Part shown: piece after piece, positions 28,349 to 40,358 of the stretch
How positions within the stretch are numbered: the first letter of the stretch is position 1
How the letters are laid out: each line of letters starts with the position of its first letter
Assembly (NCBI RefSeq): GCF_001659605.2
Contig: NC_035162.2
Location: 10,187,248 to 10,251,247 of the forward strand
DNA from: Manihot esculenta
Lineage: Eukaryota > Streptophyta > Magnoliopsida > Malpighiales > Euphorbiaceae
Reading direction: 5' to 3'
Length of the DNA stretch: 64,000 nucleotides
Translations under genes and position numbers: made by a program
The notes under the pieces: model-generated
The model's input: only the letters and a program-made list of their open reading frames with translations
What the model was told of the DNA's origin: nothing
Database searches by the model: none

Positions 28349-31042
28349 TTAACCTGTACAAGAGTTGTTAGGTCCAATGCATTTCCTAAACATATTATCT
28401 GCCAATCTCCTAGTCTCATCTGTCCTTGCATGCTTATGAAGGCCATGTACTAAGATATTATAAGTCCATCCTTTAGGCTTAAAACCTTTCTGGCATAATT
28501 TTTTGAACAACTCGCATGCATCATCCATTTTATCCATACCTAGTCTCCTCAATAGCATATTGTATGTGTAAAGATTAAGTGGGAAGCATAATTCAATCAC
28601 TTGTTCCCAGTTAATATTGTGGCTCATTTGAATGCGGCCAGAAAATGCACCAATCAGTTGGCCGAGGACTGATAGATTGGGAAATTTCTGCACCTCCCTC
28701 ACCTCAACCCAAGAATCATAGAGCTCTAAACTTCTCAAGGAATGCAACAAAAGGGTGTTACCAATGAAGGATGTAACTGGGCGCCCAGCTTTCTCCAAGT
28801 CAATAATAAGATGTACCACCATTTTGTATTCTTTATTCCAGCACAGCAGCTTTATAAGCTCCTCATAACATTCCCCGGTAGGAAACCTTCCATTACTCTG
28901 GAATTCCCTGAAAAAATGCAAACCAAGATTGACTTTCTTGACTGCACAAAGACCAACAACCATGGTTTCGTACAGCTTACTGCCGATCTCTCTTCTCTGA
29001 CGCAAAGCATCAAAGAAATTTATAGCATCAGATATTCTCTCACTCTTTAGATAACTTTGTAACATAAGAACGTCAGATCTCAGGTTAGGCTCAATCCCGC
29101 TTCTCTGCATCATCTCAAACACTTGTCTGGCTAATTCAGGCTTCTTTGCATGCCCAGCTCCATCAATGAAGAAGTTAAAAATCTTACAGTCAGGTTCATG
29201 ACAAGAGAGCTGCATTTCCAACAGCTTGAAGAACTGAATTTCTGGGTTTTCCATATCATACAAACTGCAAACTACAGCTCTAAACAAAGTTCGATTAACC
29301 ATATGACCTTTATTTTGCATTTCAACAAGAAGCCTAACAGCAATATCCCCCTTCTTTAATTTTATAAAACCATGAATCAAGTTTGAGTAAGTAGTCCTTG
29401 TAGCAACTATATTCATTCTATTAAGTTCATTGAGTATCAAGTAACCATCTTTTGGCCTCCCAGCGCTGCATAGAGCTGATATAAACTTATTATACAGGGA
29501 ATCACTTGGCATAAAATTCCGCTCTAGAGCAGCGAGAACCAGCTGTGTCATTATATCAAGCTTGCTTTCTCTACAAAAAGCATCTGCAAGTATATAAAAT
29601 GTTCTTCTGCCAGGAAAATAACCTTGCTCAGTACAATCCCTCAACATATTGTAAGCCTCATCAATTTTCCCCTCCTTGCATAGAGAATCTATGAGATAAT
29701 TACAAGCCATGCTACTAGCTGAAAATCCAAACTCTGATTTGCTATTATACAAGTCAACTGCAACATCTACCATTCCAGCTTTGCAAAAGAAACACAATGC
29801 AGCGTTCAATGTGACTTTATCAGCAGAAACCCCACCCTCCATCATCTCCATCAGCAAATCACAAGCTTCAGTGAGACGGTTCTCTTTTAAGAGCCTCCAT
29901 AGCAAAGCATTATACCGAAAAACCTCCGGAACATAGCATTCTAATGACTTTTTCCGCTGCAAGAACTCCAAAGCCGAATCAATCTTACCAGCCTGAACAA
30001 GATTCCTAAGCCACACGTTATAAACAGGGCCTATGGGCAACACCCCCAACTCCCTAAACTCCTCAACCACCTGCCCTGCCTTGTCAAACTGATCATTTTG
30101 ACAAAGCGCAGTCACAAGAACACCCACCGCGTCCCCATGGAGATACCCATCGCCGAGTAGGTTTACTCGGCGCAAATATGACTTGGCCTCATCCAGTAGT
30201 TTCTGCTTACACAAACTCTTTACTACTATACAATGCGTTACATGGTTCTCGAACCCCCTAAGAGAAATCTGCCTGGAAATAGAGCCAACAGCATCAAAAC
30301 AATTCTCCTCGACCAAAGAATTGAGAAGAACATGATAACCCAAGTAATCCAAGTCAAAACCCTGAAATCGCATTTTACCGAACATTTGGAGTGCAAGTTG
30401 TGGCTTCCCAGCCACAGAGTACCCAATTACCAAAGTGCTGTAAAATCCAAATGAACCGAGCTTCTCATTGAGAAAGCCGAAAACCATATCATTATCAAGG
30501 AAATCCATCAGGAGACGCATAAGCTTGGCCTTGGAGAGGATTTTGAAGATGGCGTGGAAGGTTGAGCGAGTGTGGCGAAACCCATGTTGGCGACCAGCCC
30601 AATCGAAGAACTTAAGGCAAGAGAAGATGTCATTCTTGCTATTCCCATAATAAAGCACCTGTCTGACCAATGACTCTGTGAGGCGGAGACCCAATTGGGA
30701 CAGCGCAAGATCATCCACCTTATGCTGAGCGCTTAGGATCTCGAAAATCCGATCCAAGTATTCGGTATTTCCGAGCTGCAACCGTTCCTTAAAGGATTGA
30801 ACAATGTCCTTGGAATTAAAGATGGGATTGAAGCTGCATTGTTGAATTGGAAATACAGGATTATGAGCAGTGGAATAGCAAGAGGGAACGAAGAATTGTT
30901 GGTGGGTTGGGCAATTCAGATTCAGACGACTCGAGAAAGCAGCAGGAGCAAAAGAAGAGGAGGCAGATGTTGAGAAGATTGTGGTTCTGTTGAAGAGAAG
31001 TTGTGAGTAGAGTGAAGCCTGCTTTGATTTGGTTATCAGCAT
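28349..31042 (-). CDS. Mitochondrial-type pentatricopeptide repeat protein (At1g71210-like)
   Basis: A single uninterrupted 897-aa ORF, as is usual for plant PPR genes. The N-terminus (MLITKSKQASLYSQLLFNRTTIFSTSASSSF) is rich in Ser, Thr and basic residues and nearly free of acids, as in a mitochondrial presequence. From about residue 150 on it is built of roughly 35-residue helical repeats of the P class with recurring motifs such as YNALLWRLLKENRLTEACDLLMEMMEGG, CNYLIDSLCKEGKIDEAYNMLRD, TYSNLIHGFIKLKKGDIAVRLLVEMQNKG and the final TYNILVHGLHKHARTDETRRLADNMF. No DYW or E domain follows. PPR proteins bind organellar RNA and act in splicing, stability or translation. The overall sequence resembles Arabidopsis At1g71210, but the RNA target is unknown. 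The start is the first ATG in frame. Confidence 0.93.
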   Translation of the reverse strand: MLITKSKQASLYSQLLFNRTTIFSTSASSSFAPAAFSSRLNLNCPTHQQFFVPSCYSTAHNPVFPIQQCSFNPIFNSKDIVQSFKERLQLGNTEYLDRIFEILSAQHKVDDLALSQLGLRLTESLVRQVLYYGNSKNDIFSCLKFFDWAGRQHGFRHTRSTFHAIFKILSKAKLMRLLMDFLDNDMVFGFLNEKLGSFGFYSTLVIGYSVAGKPQLALQMFGKMRFQGFDLDYLGYHVLLNSLVEENCFDAVGSISRQISLRGFENHVTHCIVVKSLCKQKLLDEAKSYLRRVNLLGDGYLHGDAVGVLVTALCQNDQFDKAGQVVEEFRELGVLPIGPVYNVWLRNLVQAGKIDSALEFLQRKKSLECYVPEVFRYNALLWRLLKENRLTEACDLLMEMMEGGVSADKVTLNAALCFFCKAGMVDVAVDLYNSKSEFGFSASSMACNYLIDSLCKEGKIDEAYNMLRDCTEQGYFPGRRTFYILADAFCRESKLDIMTQLVLAALERNFMPSDSLYNKFISALCSAGRPKDGYLILNELNRMNIVATRTTYSNLIHGFIKLKKGDIAVRLLVEMQNKGHMVNRTLFRAVVCSLYDMENPEIQFFKLLEMQLSCHEPDCKIFNFFIDGAGHAKKPELARQVFEMMQRSGIEPNLRSDVLMLQSYLKSERISDAINFFDALRQRREIGSKLYETMVVGLCAVKKVNLGLHFFREFQSNGRFPTGECYEELIKLLCWNKEYKMVVHLIIDLEKAGRPVTSFIGNTLLLHSLRSLELYDSWVEVREVQKFPNLSVLGQLIGAFSGRIQMSHNINWEQVIELCFPLNLYTYNMLLRRLGMDKMDDACELFKKLCQKGFKPKGWTYNILVHGLHKHARTDETRRLADNMFRKCIGPNNSCTG

Positions 31043-32740
31043 TGCTTTTTGCGTTAATTTTTGGAGCAGTCGAGGCTCCTCCTAGGCTCTTGTTCTTGGA
31101 AGAAGCCCCCATCTCTCGCTCTCTGTGTCATCTGTTTCTTTCCTTCGGCTCAAACATCTTCTCTCTTCTTGCCTTCACAACAAAAATTCACGCCTTTACA
31201 GTATCCAATAATTTAATTTTGGATTAATTTCACTCAATTTTAATTTATATCACTTTTAAAGTTTTCATTGAAGTGTTTATTGTCTATTATCACCAATTTA
31301 TAAATTAACTTATAATAAACTTGAATTTATTATTCTTCAATTAAATAATTGTTTCACAAGTGTCCTCTACTTTAAATTATATTACAAAAATTTTAATATT
31401 TTAATTTATTATATAAATAATTTTTATAAAAAATATATTTAAGAAATAATATAAGATTTAATATATAAATACAAGTTTTTGTAATTATTCATTAAAAAAT
31501 TTTGCCCAATTTTAATATTGAATTGAAGAGAAGTGGATCATCAAGCTTTGTATATGGTAGCTCCTGGATTACAAGAGCACACATGAAGTCAGGCTTTTCA
31601 GCCCATTTTGAGAAGTGGGATTCCGCTCCTTATGCAATAGGTGAGAGACCAGTTCATCAATTGCCCCAAGTCTCATGCTGGACTGCTTATTCCAAAAATA
31701 TTATGTTGTAATCTTCCCACCTTGGATGCAAATGCTGCAAAGGAAAAAAGAGCTAAACTCCTTTGCTGAGAACATATGCTTGGGCTTGGCAATCTCCAAT
31801 GCAGTAAACTGCATCCTCAACTCAAGATCTTCAACCAGAGCTTCAAACTGTAAGGCAGAGCTTAGGTGTCTGCCTCCTAGGCCGAGGTAAGAAAATAAAG
31901 TATATACAGACACAACATGTGTCAAATGAGGTTTGTCCATTGTGCACAGCCTCCCCATGCTTGTTCTTTTTCTTTTTCTTTCCCCATTAATATTTTTGAT
32001 AACAACATAATATTTTTTGAAGCAAAATATTTTTTGATAACAATTTATTTTTAAGTTTCCCCATTAATAAATCAAAAATATTATGTTAATATTTTTTATT
32101 TATTTTTGATATCCCCATTAATAAATCAAATATAGTGCACAGCCTCCCCATGCTTAGGTGTCTGCCTCCTAGGCCAAGGTATGCCCATGTTCACGAAAAG
32201 AAGCAACTCAATGATTTCTCCACTATTAACCATTATGGATTTGATTGAGCACAATACACAGAAAGATGCATAAATTTTCACTAAGACATATTTAACATAG
32301 TGTAATTTATAAAAAAAAAATGTTATATATATTAAAATTACCTAATTTGAATACTAATTATATTTACAAATTTTTTTTAATAGTTCAAGTAACAAATGAA
32401 AATTAAAAATATATAACTGAAGTAAAGCTCAGTTGTGGAAATAATAATAATTTTTTTTTTAGAAAGCAATACTGAGATTGTTCAGCCATGCCTTAATCCT
32501 CATGCAACTTGAATTTATTTTGAGATGATTTAGACAAATTTCCTTCTGTTTTTTTTTCCTTTTCTAAGAAGAGATGCTAATAAAGAGAATTTAATGATGA
32601 TGATTGCTTATAAATGGAATTAAAAATTAGGTGGACTCTTGATTTTTGACAATAAAATCCAAAATTTTATTGATCAACCCCGAATTGGAAATATAATGAA
32701 AATAGAAAAGGAAAGGGAAAATAAGAGATTAAAAGGGAAA
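31043..32740. other. Spacer between divergent PPR and GAMYB genes
   Basis: Short PPR leader and promoter next to 31042. An AT-rich stretch follows. A moderately GC-richer segment at 31510-31900 reads openly on the minus strand (LGLGGRHLSSALQFEALVEDLELRMQFTALEIAKP...), but I do not recognise it and it may be a fragment of an old gene or transposon. At 31858-32190 there are duplicated short blocks (see findings). The right end leads into the MYB leader. Confidence 0.4.
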
Positions 32741-32756
32741 GAGAAATGAAGAGAGG

Positions 32757-34117
32757 GGAGAGTTAGCTGGTTCTCTCTCCTCTTCTGTCTCTCCTACTTT
32801 TGCTCTTATGGTGCCATGTCTCCTCTCCAATTGAGTTAGGCTTCTTTCTCTTTCATTCTCTCACTTATTATTATTCAAAAACAAAATCTAATTCTTCTTC
32901 TCCTTTCATTTAATTCTCAGTGTCATCTCTCTCTCCTCTAGATCTTTACTTCACTCAGCTCTCCTTTCTTTTTCTCACTGTCAAGCACCGCTCTCTTTTC
33001 TTGGAAACTTCTTTTTCCTCTTCTCTTCAATGTTTAATCTAATTTCATGATATGGGTTTTACTTTGCTGGATCTGGGTATTATTATTTTCATGTTTTTTG
33101 ATTGGTTATCTTTTGTTTTCGTCAACTCCTCAAATGTGAAGCTCCAATTTCACTCATTATGGGGTTTATGGGTTTGATCGGGTCTCAATTTCCAGCTTCC
33201 ATTTGTATGCTAGCTATTGTTTTGCAAATCTGATTCAATCTGTTCATTTTTTCTCATTTTTTTTTTCAGTTTTCAATTGGGGTTTAAGGGTTTTGGCAAT
33301 TTTTTTCTCCAATAATTTTGTTGATTTTGGTTTTTGTATTTTAATTTCTTCCATTTCATTATCCCATTCTTGTGTTTTCATTTCCTGGTAGTTTTATTGA
33401 GTGAGATCATAGGTTTTAGTCTGTGGGAAGGATTGGGAATCATGGGTACCTCATTACTCAATTGAATTTGGCAACCGGCACACGTCTTATTCTATCCAGG
33501 TAAAAGAATTCTGTCCACTTGCATTACATTCTATTTTGAATTTTAGTTCATTTTTGGTGTAGTTTGAAACATTCTATAAAAGGAATCAAATGTAGAAAAG
33601 CATCCAATTCCAATCGACTGAGAATAGTGCTACAATTGAACAATTTGGCCTTTTCCAAAACTTAAACATAGCGAGAATCAAGAGTGCACACAGATATGAT
33701 AAAACAAAGGGTTCACAGTGGTATATCTTTGCTACTCTTTTAGCAATAATGTTCAAATGATTGCACCAGACGTACCAAAAGTCTTCTTAGTTCTAATTTG
33801 CAGTGGATGGTTTAGTGCTTTTCCGTTTTCAATTTACTGTGCCAGTGAGCCTTTTGGTTTCGCATGATTTTCCATCAATTTTGTGGATATTCATTTGTTT
33901 TATATCAAGGTCATTCGTAAAAGCTTTCTACAATATATTATTGTTTGGGACTTTATCTTTGGTTTATCATTTCCTATATTGAAATGCATCCTCTATCCCA
34001 ATTGCAGTTTACGGTATTCATCTTTTTCTTTTTTTTTTTTAAAAAAAAAAATTCTGAATAAATTGCTTAACCTACGAATGGCCTTAATTCATTTTTTTTT
34101 TCAGGCATATTTAGAAG
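32757..34117 (+). promoter_or_regulatory. CT-rich 5' leader and leader intron of the GAMYB gene
   Basis: A long CT-rich stretch (32770-33020) is consistent with a 5' untranslated exon. A donor AG|GTAAAA at 33500 and an acceptor TTTTTTCAG ending at 34104 would define a leader intron of about 600 bp, leaving a 13-base leader before the ATG at 34118. Further splicing within the leader cannot be excluded. Confidence 0.5.
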
Positions 34118-37100
34118 ATGAGCAAAATGACAAATGGAGGTGAGGACAATAAAAGGTCAAAAAACCGTCGAGATTCTCCATCAGTTGAAGAAGCCAGTAA
34201 TGGTCCCTTGAAGAAAGGCCCATGGACCGCAGCAGAAGATGCAATTTTGGTGGAATATGTCACTAAGCATGGAGAGGGAAATTGGAATGCTGTTCAGAAG
34301 CATTCAGGGCTCTCTCGTTGTGGAAAAAGCTGCCGCTTGCGATGGGCAAATCATCTAAGGCCTGATTTAAAGAAGGGTGCATTCACTCCAGAGGAAGAGC
34401 GGCGCATAATTGAACTCCATGCAAAGATGGGAAACAAATGGGCGAGGATGGCTGCAGAGGTTGGTAGCTCTGGTATTTTGGTGGTTATGTACATTACTGG
34501 GGTACTAACTATAATCATGGACTTGAGCCAGGACAATAGATTCTAGCCTACATGCCTTCGCAATAAGTTCTATGTTAAGTGGCATATAGACAGATAGGAT
34601 AGAGTTTTTTTTCGGTTTATTCTGAATCTTAATAATTTCTTCAATAATGTTGTGTATCTGAATGTTTTTCTAGAAAAGTTAGTATCTGCACTAGAGTTTA
34701 GGTTTGGCAAAAATTGCCAATAATTGCAGTTGTTGGAAATGCAGTTTTGACTTATGGTTATAGCCACTGGTTTTAAACCTAAAAGCTCAAGGGCAGCCAA
34801 CTGCCAAGGTCCTTGGAAACTGGGTATAGGCTGCAGCTTAATTCCCAAATAAGGGGTGCATCTATTTCCGAGAGGAACATTACCACATAGCTTTAGAAGA
34901 TCCTGGGTAGTGTTCGACCATAACACTGGATAAATTTCATTTGACTTCTTGGTGATGATCTCCTACAGGTTTCTGTTACCATTTTACTAATCCATGTTGT
35001 AACAATTTAAAATTGCAAGAGAGTATTTTCAAGTGAGAGAGGAAATCCAAATCTAAATAAATGTCTGTTTAAATGTGTGAGTACATGAGGGATGGCACTA
35101 CAATAGGTTTCTAGATTGGAAAGACCTCTTGCCCACGGGGCAGCTAGGAGGGACAATTATTGATGTAATACATCTTATTCATGATAGTTCATTACAGCTT
35201 AAATAATGATATATGTTCTTAGAATAATTTAATAATTACCTATTTTCCTGGTTAAGTGAAAAGTATGATAACAAATGATCCCCTGTTAGGTTTATGTAAA
35301 TTTAGTTGCTGATAGTATTTCTATTTTATTTTATTTTTTTCCAACAACAATGGTTTATCAGGACTAGTGAGACAGACTAGTTAGATTCTGAAATCATGGC
35401 AACACTGCAAATGAAAAAAAAAGAGTACAACATCTAGTTTCCCCCTGATTGCTATATTCTTTGAAAAATTCTTGCTATGCATAATACTGATGCTTAGTAG
35501 TGTAGCACCATTTTGATGTCACCATTAGAATGCTTTTCATGATACAAATTATGTTCTGGTCTCAAGTATTCGTAGTTGAAGTTGTAGAATGGGAGATGCT
35601 ATCCTTTTCTGCATGGTGGTCATGGCTGAATCCTCTATTCAGGTCCAAGATTCTAAGCTAGGACTTGTAGTGTGTTTTATTCTTGTATGAATTTTGACAT
35701 TAGGGATGTGGCTTGAGAGTTGAGACATTGATACTGTTCAGAATGTTCAACATTTGAAGTTAACAGTTAGCTTTTAGATATTCTAAAATGTTGTATACAA
35801 CATTAAGTGGCATGAGCAAAGACGCCTTCAGGTGGATATTGATAAAGGGAGCTGCTTTGATGTTTCAATGAGCTTTAGGGAGTAAGTTTCTATGAAGCTA
35901 AGTTTGACTTCCTTTAGATAAACCTTAGAAGCCTAGAATGAAAAGGAGATAAGTGGCTGTAAACTTTACATTTCTAATCACTAGAATGCTGTACTTTAAT
36001 GTGAAATATATGTTTTTATCTCTTTCATTTCAATGACCAGTTGGCTTCTCTCTGAAAAAGGAAAAAAAAAGGATAACTGATAGCTGTGGTAGTACATGGC
36101 TAATCAGTTAGAATTAAGTGTAGCACCTGGAAATACATGCCACTCAGCTTAAGAAAGATGGAGAGTTGGCCGAGATGAGCTCTAAATACTTTCCAAATCT
36201 CCTCCAAACCACTGGTTCCAGATCCAAATAGTAGTATCAGGTCTCTTCAAATGGGTGGATGAGCAATTTCTTCATTTTTCTTCAGAATAACACCTATGGG
36301 TCATCTGGGCTTTGGAGCATTTTCATTTTTGAATGATCATTGCAAAACCTTTGTAGTTCAAGTTTTGCAGCAGCAAGAATATTTTTGCTATGTTGAGAAA
36401 AAATAATGGCTGTTCCAATTGTGATATCCACTTTTTAACATAATTTCTTTTGCAGTTGCCTGGACGCACAGACAATGAGATAAAGAACTACTGGAATACA
36501 AGAATAAAGAGATTGCAACGTGCTGGTTTACCAGTTTATCCTCCAGAAGTATGCCAGCAAGTATTAAATGGAAGTCAAGAAAGTCAAAACATGGGCACAC
36601 TACAAAATACAGATGCATGTGGTCCGGATCTGATACAGTCTGACCATTTTGAGATTCCTGAAGTGGAATTCAAGAATTTAGAACTCAATCGAGGACTTAT
36701 TTATTCACCAACAGTTCTTGATATTCCTACAAGCAGCATGCTGAAATCAGGTGTATGTTCCTCCCATGGCAGTAGCTTTATGCTTCCAACTATGCATCCT
36801 CACAAACGCCTTCGAGAATCACAGACCATATTCCCTAGTCTGGATGGTGGTGTTGGCAGTGGCCTCTCAGCATTCAATCAATCAACAGATTACTTTTCTG
36901 AGAAGATCACAGAATCCTTTGATATATCTTCTCAGTATGATTCTCATACGAACACCTTTGGCCAGCCACCACTGTGTGTTCTTCCTGGCAGTCATGCCCT
37001 ATTAAATGACAATTCTTCTTCTTCTGAGCCCTTATGTGGGGCTATGAAGTTGGAGCTCCCTTCACTCCAATATCCAGAAACTCAACAAGATAGCTGGGGG

Positions 37101-37791
37101 ACACCTAATTCCCCATTGCCTTCACTTGAGTCTGTTGATACTTTGATTCTGTCTCCTCCAGCTGAACAGACTCAATCAGATTGCCTTTCACCACGAAGCA
37201 GTGGTCTGTTGGAAGCAGTACTATATGAATCACAGACTTTGAAGAACTCAAAGAAATGCTCTGGTCATCAGACTTCAGATACTTCTGTTGCAACTGGTGA
37301 TGTAGAGGATTGCCCCTTCAATACCTATAACACAGAATGGGAAGTACATCATGACCCAAATTCACCTTTAGGTCACTCTGCTGCATCAGTATTCAGTGCA
37401 TGTACTCCTATCAGCGGAAGCTCATCAGATGAACCAGGTGAGAATATTTTACACTGCAGGACTTCCAGGAATGTCTTATTGGTAATGTTTTTGTATTTCA
37501 TATAGGAGTTGATGGTATTTTATATTGCAAGAACTTTCTGGGACTTTGCTCTTTTGTCTACTTTAACATGTGTTTTTTGTAGGATTTGAACTCAAGCCTG
37601 AAACAACCAATCAGGTTTCAACCCCATACATTGAAGGGAAAGAAGCTCCCAAGCAGATTGACTTTACAAGACCAGATGTTTTACTCGGTTCAGGCTGGTT
37701 TGGGCTTGGCAGTGGGTTCGTTAACAACCAATCTGTACGAACTGATGAAGTAGGAGCATGTCTTGGTGATGATATTGATAGCGAATGCTAG
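34118..37791 (+). CDS. GAMYB: GAMYB-like R2R3-MYB transcription factor
   Basis: Coding exons 34118-34459, 36456-37437 and 37583-37791 join in phase to give 510 aa. R2 (about 33-83) starts [50 protein letters not shown]3 (about 86-134) contains [30 protein letters not shown], spliced to [19 protein letters not shown]. The following [12 protein letters not shown] box is the signature of the GAMYB subgroup (AtMYB33/65/101 and relatives), which acts downstream of gibberellin in anther, seed and aleurone tissues. A miR159 target site lies in exon 2. The intron after MAAE is unusually long (about 2 kb). GAMYB-group HSGLFRCGK is here HSGLSRCGK. The leader is intron-containing. The exact paralog cannot be set. 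Confidence 0.93.
37051..37071 (+). promoter_or_regulatory. miR159/miR319 target site in GAMYB mRNA
   Basis: A 21-base coding segment with the core GAGCTCCCTTCA and the ends TG...CCAAT matches the miR159 site found in Arabidopsis MYB33/MYB65. It encodes LELPSLQ in frame (about residues 313-319). In the family, miR159 directs cleavage and repression of GAMYB transcripts in vegetative tissue. That the site is functional here is inferred from its near-perfect complementarity. Confidence 0.93.
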
Positions 37792-40358
37792 CAAATGGAT
37801 GCTCAGAATTTTAATCAAGATTGCAAGTGAGAGAACTTGCCAATTTGTTAGCTCTGATGCTTTATTCATCCTTCTAACTGCATTCACCCTCATTATCTTT
37901 TCATTATGATTTGCTGAGAGGTTCTCTTTCCAATATCTTGTGAACTATGACATGACAATTTGCATGTTAGTATGCTTGCATATCTCTTGATCATTTCTTT
38001 TCGTAGCAGTGGAGAGGTTGGATGATTTTATGAAACATTAATTTTCTCCTTTTGTGTAATGGCAATCAATAATCGAAATTTTGCACTATAATCGCAAAAC
38101 TTGAGTAGTTTTGATGTCAGACTTGGTCAATGCATTGCTGTGAATGCCATTCAATTAGGGGATGCATTGCTGTCGAGGATCTAAATCGCTGAACTTCTTT
38201 TTAAAATTGCTGAATTGAGCTGGTTGGTTGTTGAAAAAAACTGACCCTGATTGTGAATTTCAGCTCTATTGTTTCAATCGGCAATTTCATAGGTATATCT
38301 GAACTCAACTTGGACTTGATCGTAACCTAAGATCCATGTCCACATTATTATGGTTACAGCCGTAGCACACTATTTATGATTTAACTCATGGGGCAGGTCT
38401 GAATGCGTTTAGCCCTAATGTCCTTTTTCACTTTCTACCAACCAGGTAGAAGACTTCATCAGAGAGAATCCTAATGCTAAACAAAATTGGGAATTGAAAG
38501 TCGCGTTGAAGAACCCTAAACTTCTTCTCCTACCTTATCATTGAAGTCTTTGCCTGCCTGATGTGTGTGCTCAGTCTGGGTTGATTTTGAATAGTGATAA
38601 GCATTAGGTTAGTTCAGTTCAAAATTAAACAGAATTGGTTCAAAATTAAATAAAATTGAATTAGTGTTTAAATTGAACAGAATTGTGAAATTGAATCGAT
38701 GTTCAAATTGAACAGAATTGAATCTGAATCGATTTTGAATAGATATGAATTTAAATTAAGTGATTAGGATTAGATTTTTCGCTCTCTTAAATATCTAAAA
38801 TAAATAAAATTGATGCTGTGTATATATGCTTTTCATAATTTTAAAAAAGACCCGTGATTGCAAGAATATTAAAGTTTAGTTACCCACTAATTTCTCCCTT
38901 TAGACACCCTGAACAAGCAACAAAAAAGAACATGTAAAAATAGCAGTAATATATTGTGGGATCAATTTTAATTAATTATGCATAATTTTTGTTAAAAAAA
39001 AAATTAATCAACAGTTTATTAAGCTTCTTTTTTTTTTTACGTGGTTGCCTTTTTATTAAATTCACCCTTGAATAAAATATATTTTTTTGAAACTGGATAA
39101 TGCATTATCCAAAAACATTAACAACAAGAGCATCAACAATAACAAAAGAAGGTGGTGTAGAAGACCACTCCAGAATCCAACAAAGAACATATAATTTTTT
39201 TTTTTTAAAAAAAATACTATACTTATTGAAAAATCAGTAATGACCAATTCACTGGTAATAAAACACAACTATAACCATCTTTGCAATTTGGAAAAGCAAT
39301 ATCAACATGACAGAAAATAAGAGATAATATAATAATAATTTTGAATTTGGGTTCTTACATACAAGTTTTAAAATTTTTTGATATAAAATAAATGTTATTT
39401 TACTTTTTATTATATTTATTAATTATTTATAATTATATGAGTCGATTTAGTTTGATAATATTTTATGTATTTTTTATCAAATTATTGCTTAAAACTCACA
39501 ATATATGTACTGAGCTATTGCTTGAATATATAGATATATTAATGAGCAAGATGGACATGTAATAATTTTTATTAAACATATTTTTAAAAACTCATTTTTG
39601 TGTTTTAATTTTTTTTATTATAATGTAAAATTAAAGAGTATCATTTTAGTTTTTTATAGTATTTTTAATTGATTATGTCTATTGATTCTATGTAATTATT
39701 CAGATCAGAGGAAAAATTATGTGGCATTAGTTAATTAAATAATATCAGTTATTGTTTTAAAAATTAAAAATTATCAAAATAATGTATATCTTATTTAATA
39801 TATTTTTTAAATAATTTTAATAATAAATATGTTTAGAGAATGCAGGCTAGAATCACTCTTCTAAATGACTGTCATTTTTCATTGTATTTATTAAAAATTT
39901 TAATAATTAATAATTAATTGAGGAGAGAGTAATATAATAAATGCTTTTTCACTGTTTAAAAAATCACTCGAAAAATAAATATTTTATTTTTTTTTAATAT
40001 TTAAAATTCCATTACTAAGCAAGACTAGAATATTATAGGTGTTTGGAAAAGAAGAAAAGAAAAGAACAATTACGTGGGAACGTCTGAAACGAAGAGTTTA
40101 AATAGCTTATGATTTCCAAGAAGGACTTTCACTCACTTGAATCAAAGATAGCCTCCTCAAATTTATTATTATTTTGGAATTCTAATTACGACTAACCCTA
40201 ATTTTCTGAGATTTATGGCATATGATTCTGTCTATCCAATCCAAGAGCTTCTTCCCTCTTTCCCCGAAATGTGGATCCCTTGCTTTTCTCTTTCTCTCCT
40301 ATAGTATAGTAGTAGCAATCTTTCTTGTCTTGCACTAACCCTAATTCACCCATCTCTC
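37792..40358. other. Spacer between GAMYB and the zinc-finger gene
   Basis: The 3' untranslated region of the MYB gene is followed by a normal-composition stretch to about 38580. A segment at 38605-38760 repeats the words TTCAAATTGAACAGAATTG and GAATCGAT several times, resembling the repeat words near 16265. The rest is AT-rich with no ORF of family character. The promoter of the zinc-finger gene should lie just before 40358. Confidence 0.45.

Noticed and set aside
28349..31042. PPR gene as a restorer-of-fertility gene
   Set aside because: RF-type PPRs occur in clusters of near-identical copies. This is a single gene resembling the At1g71210 type.
34460..34546. MYB exon 1 read-through giving a 142-aa short protein
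   Set aside because: The sequence leaves R3 at a clear GT donor. The read-through part has no MYB character, and the downstream exon restores [13 protein letters not shown].
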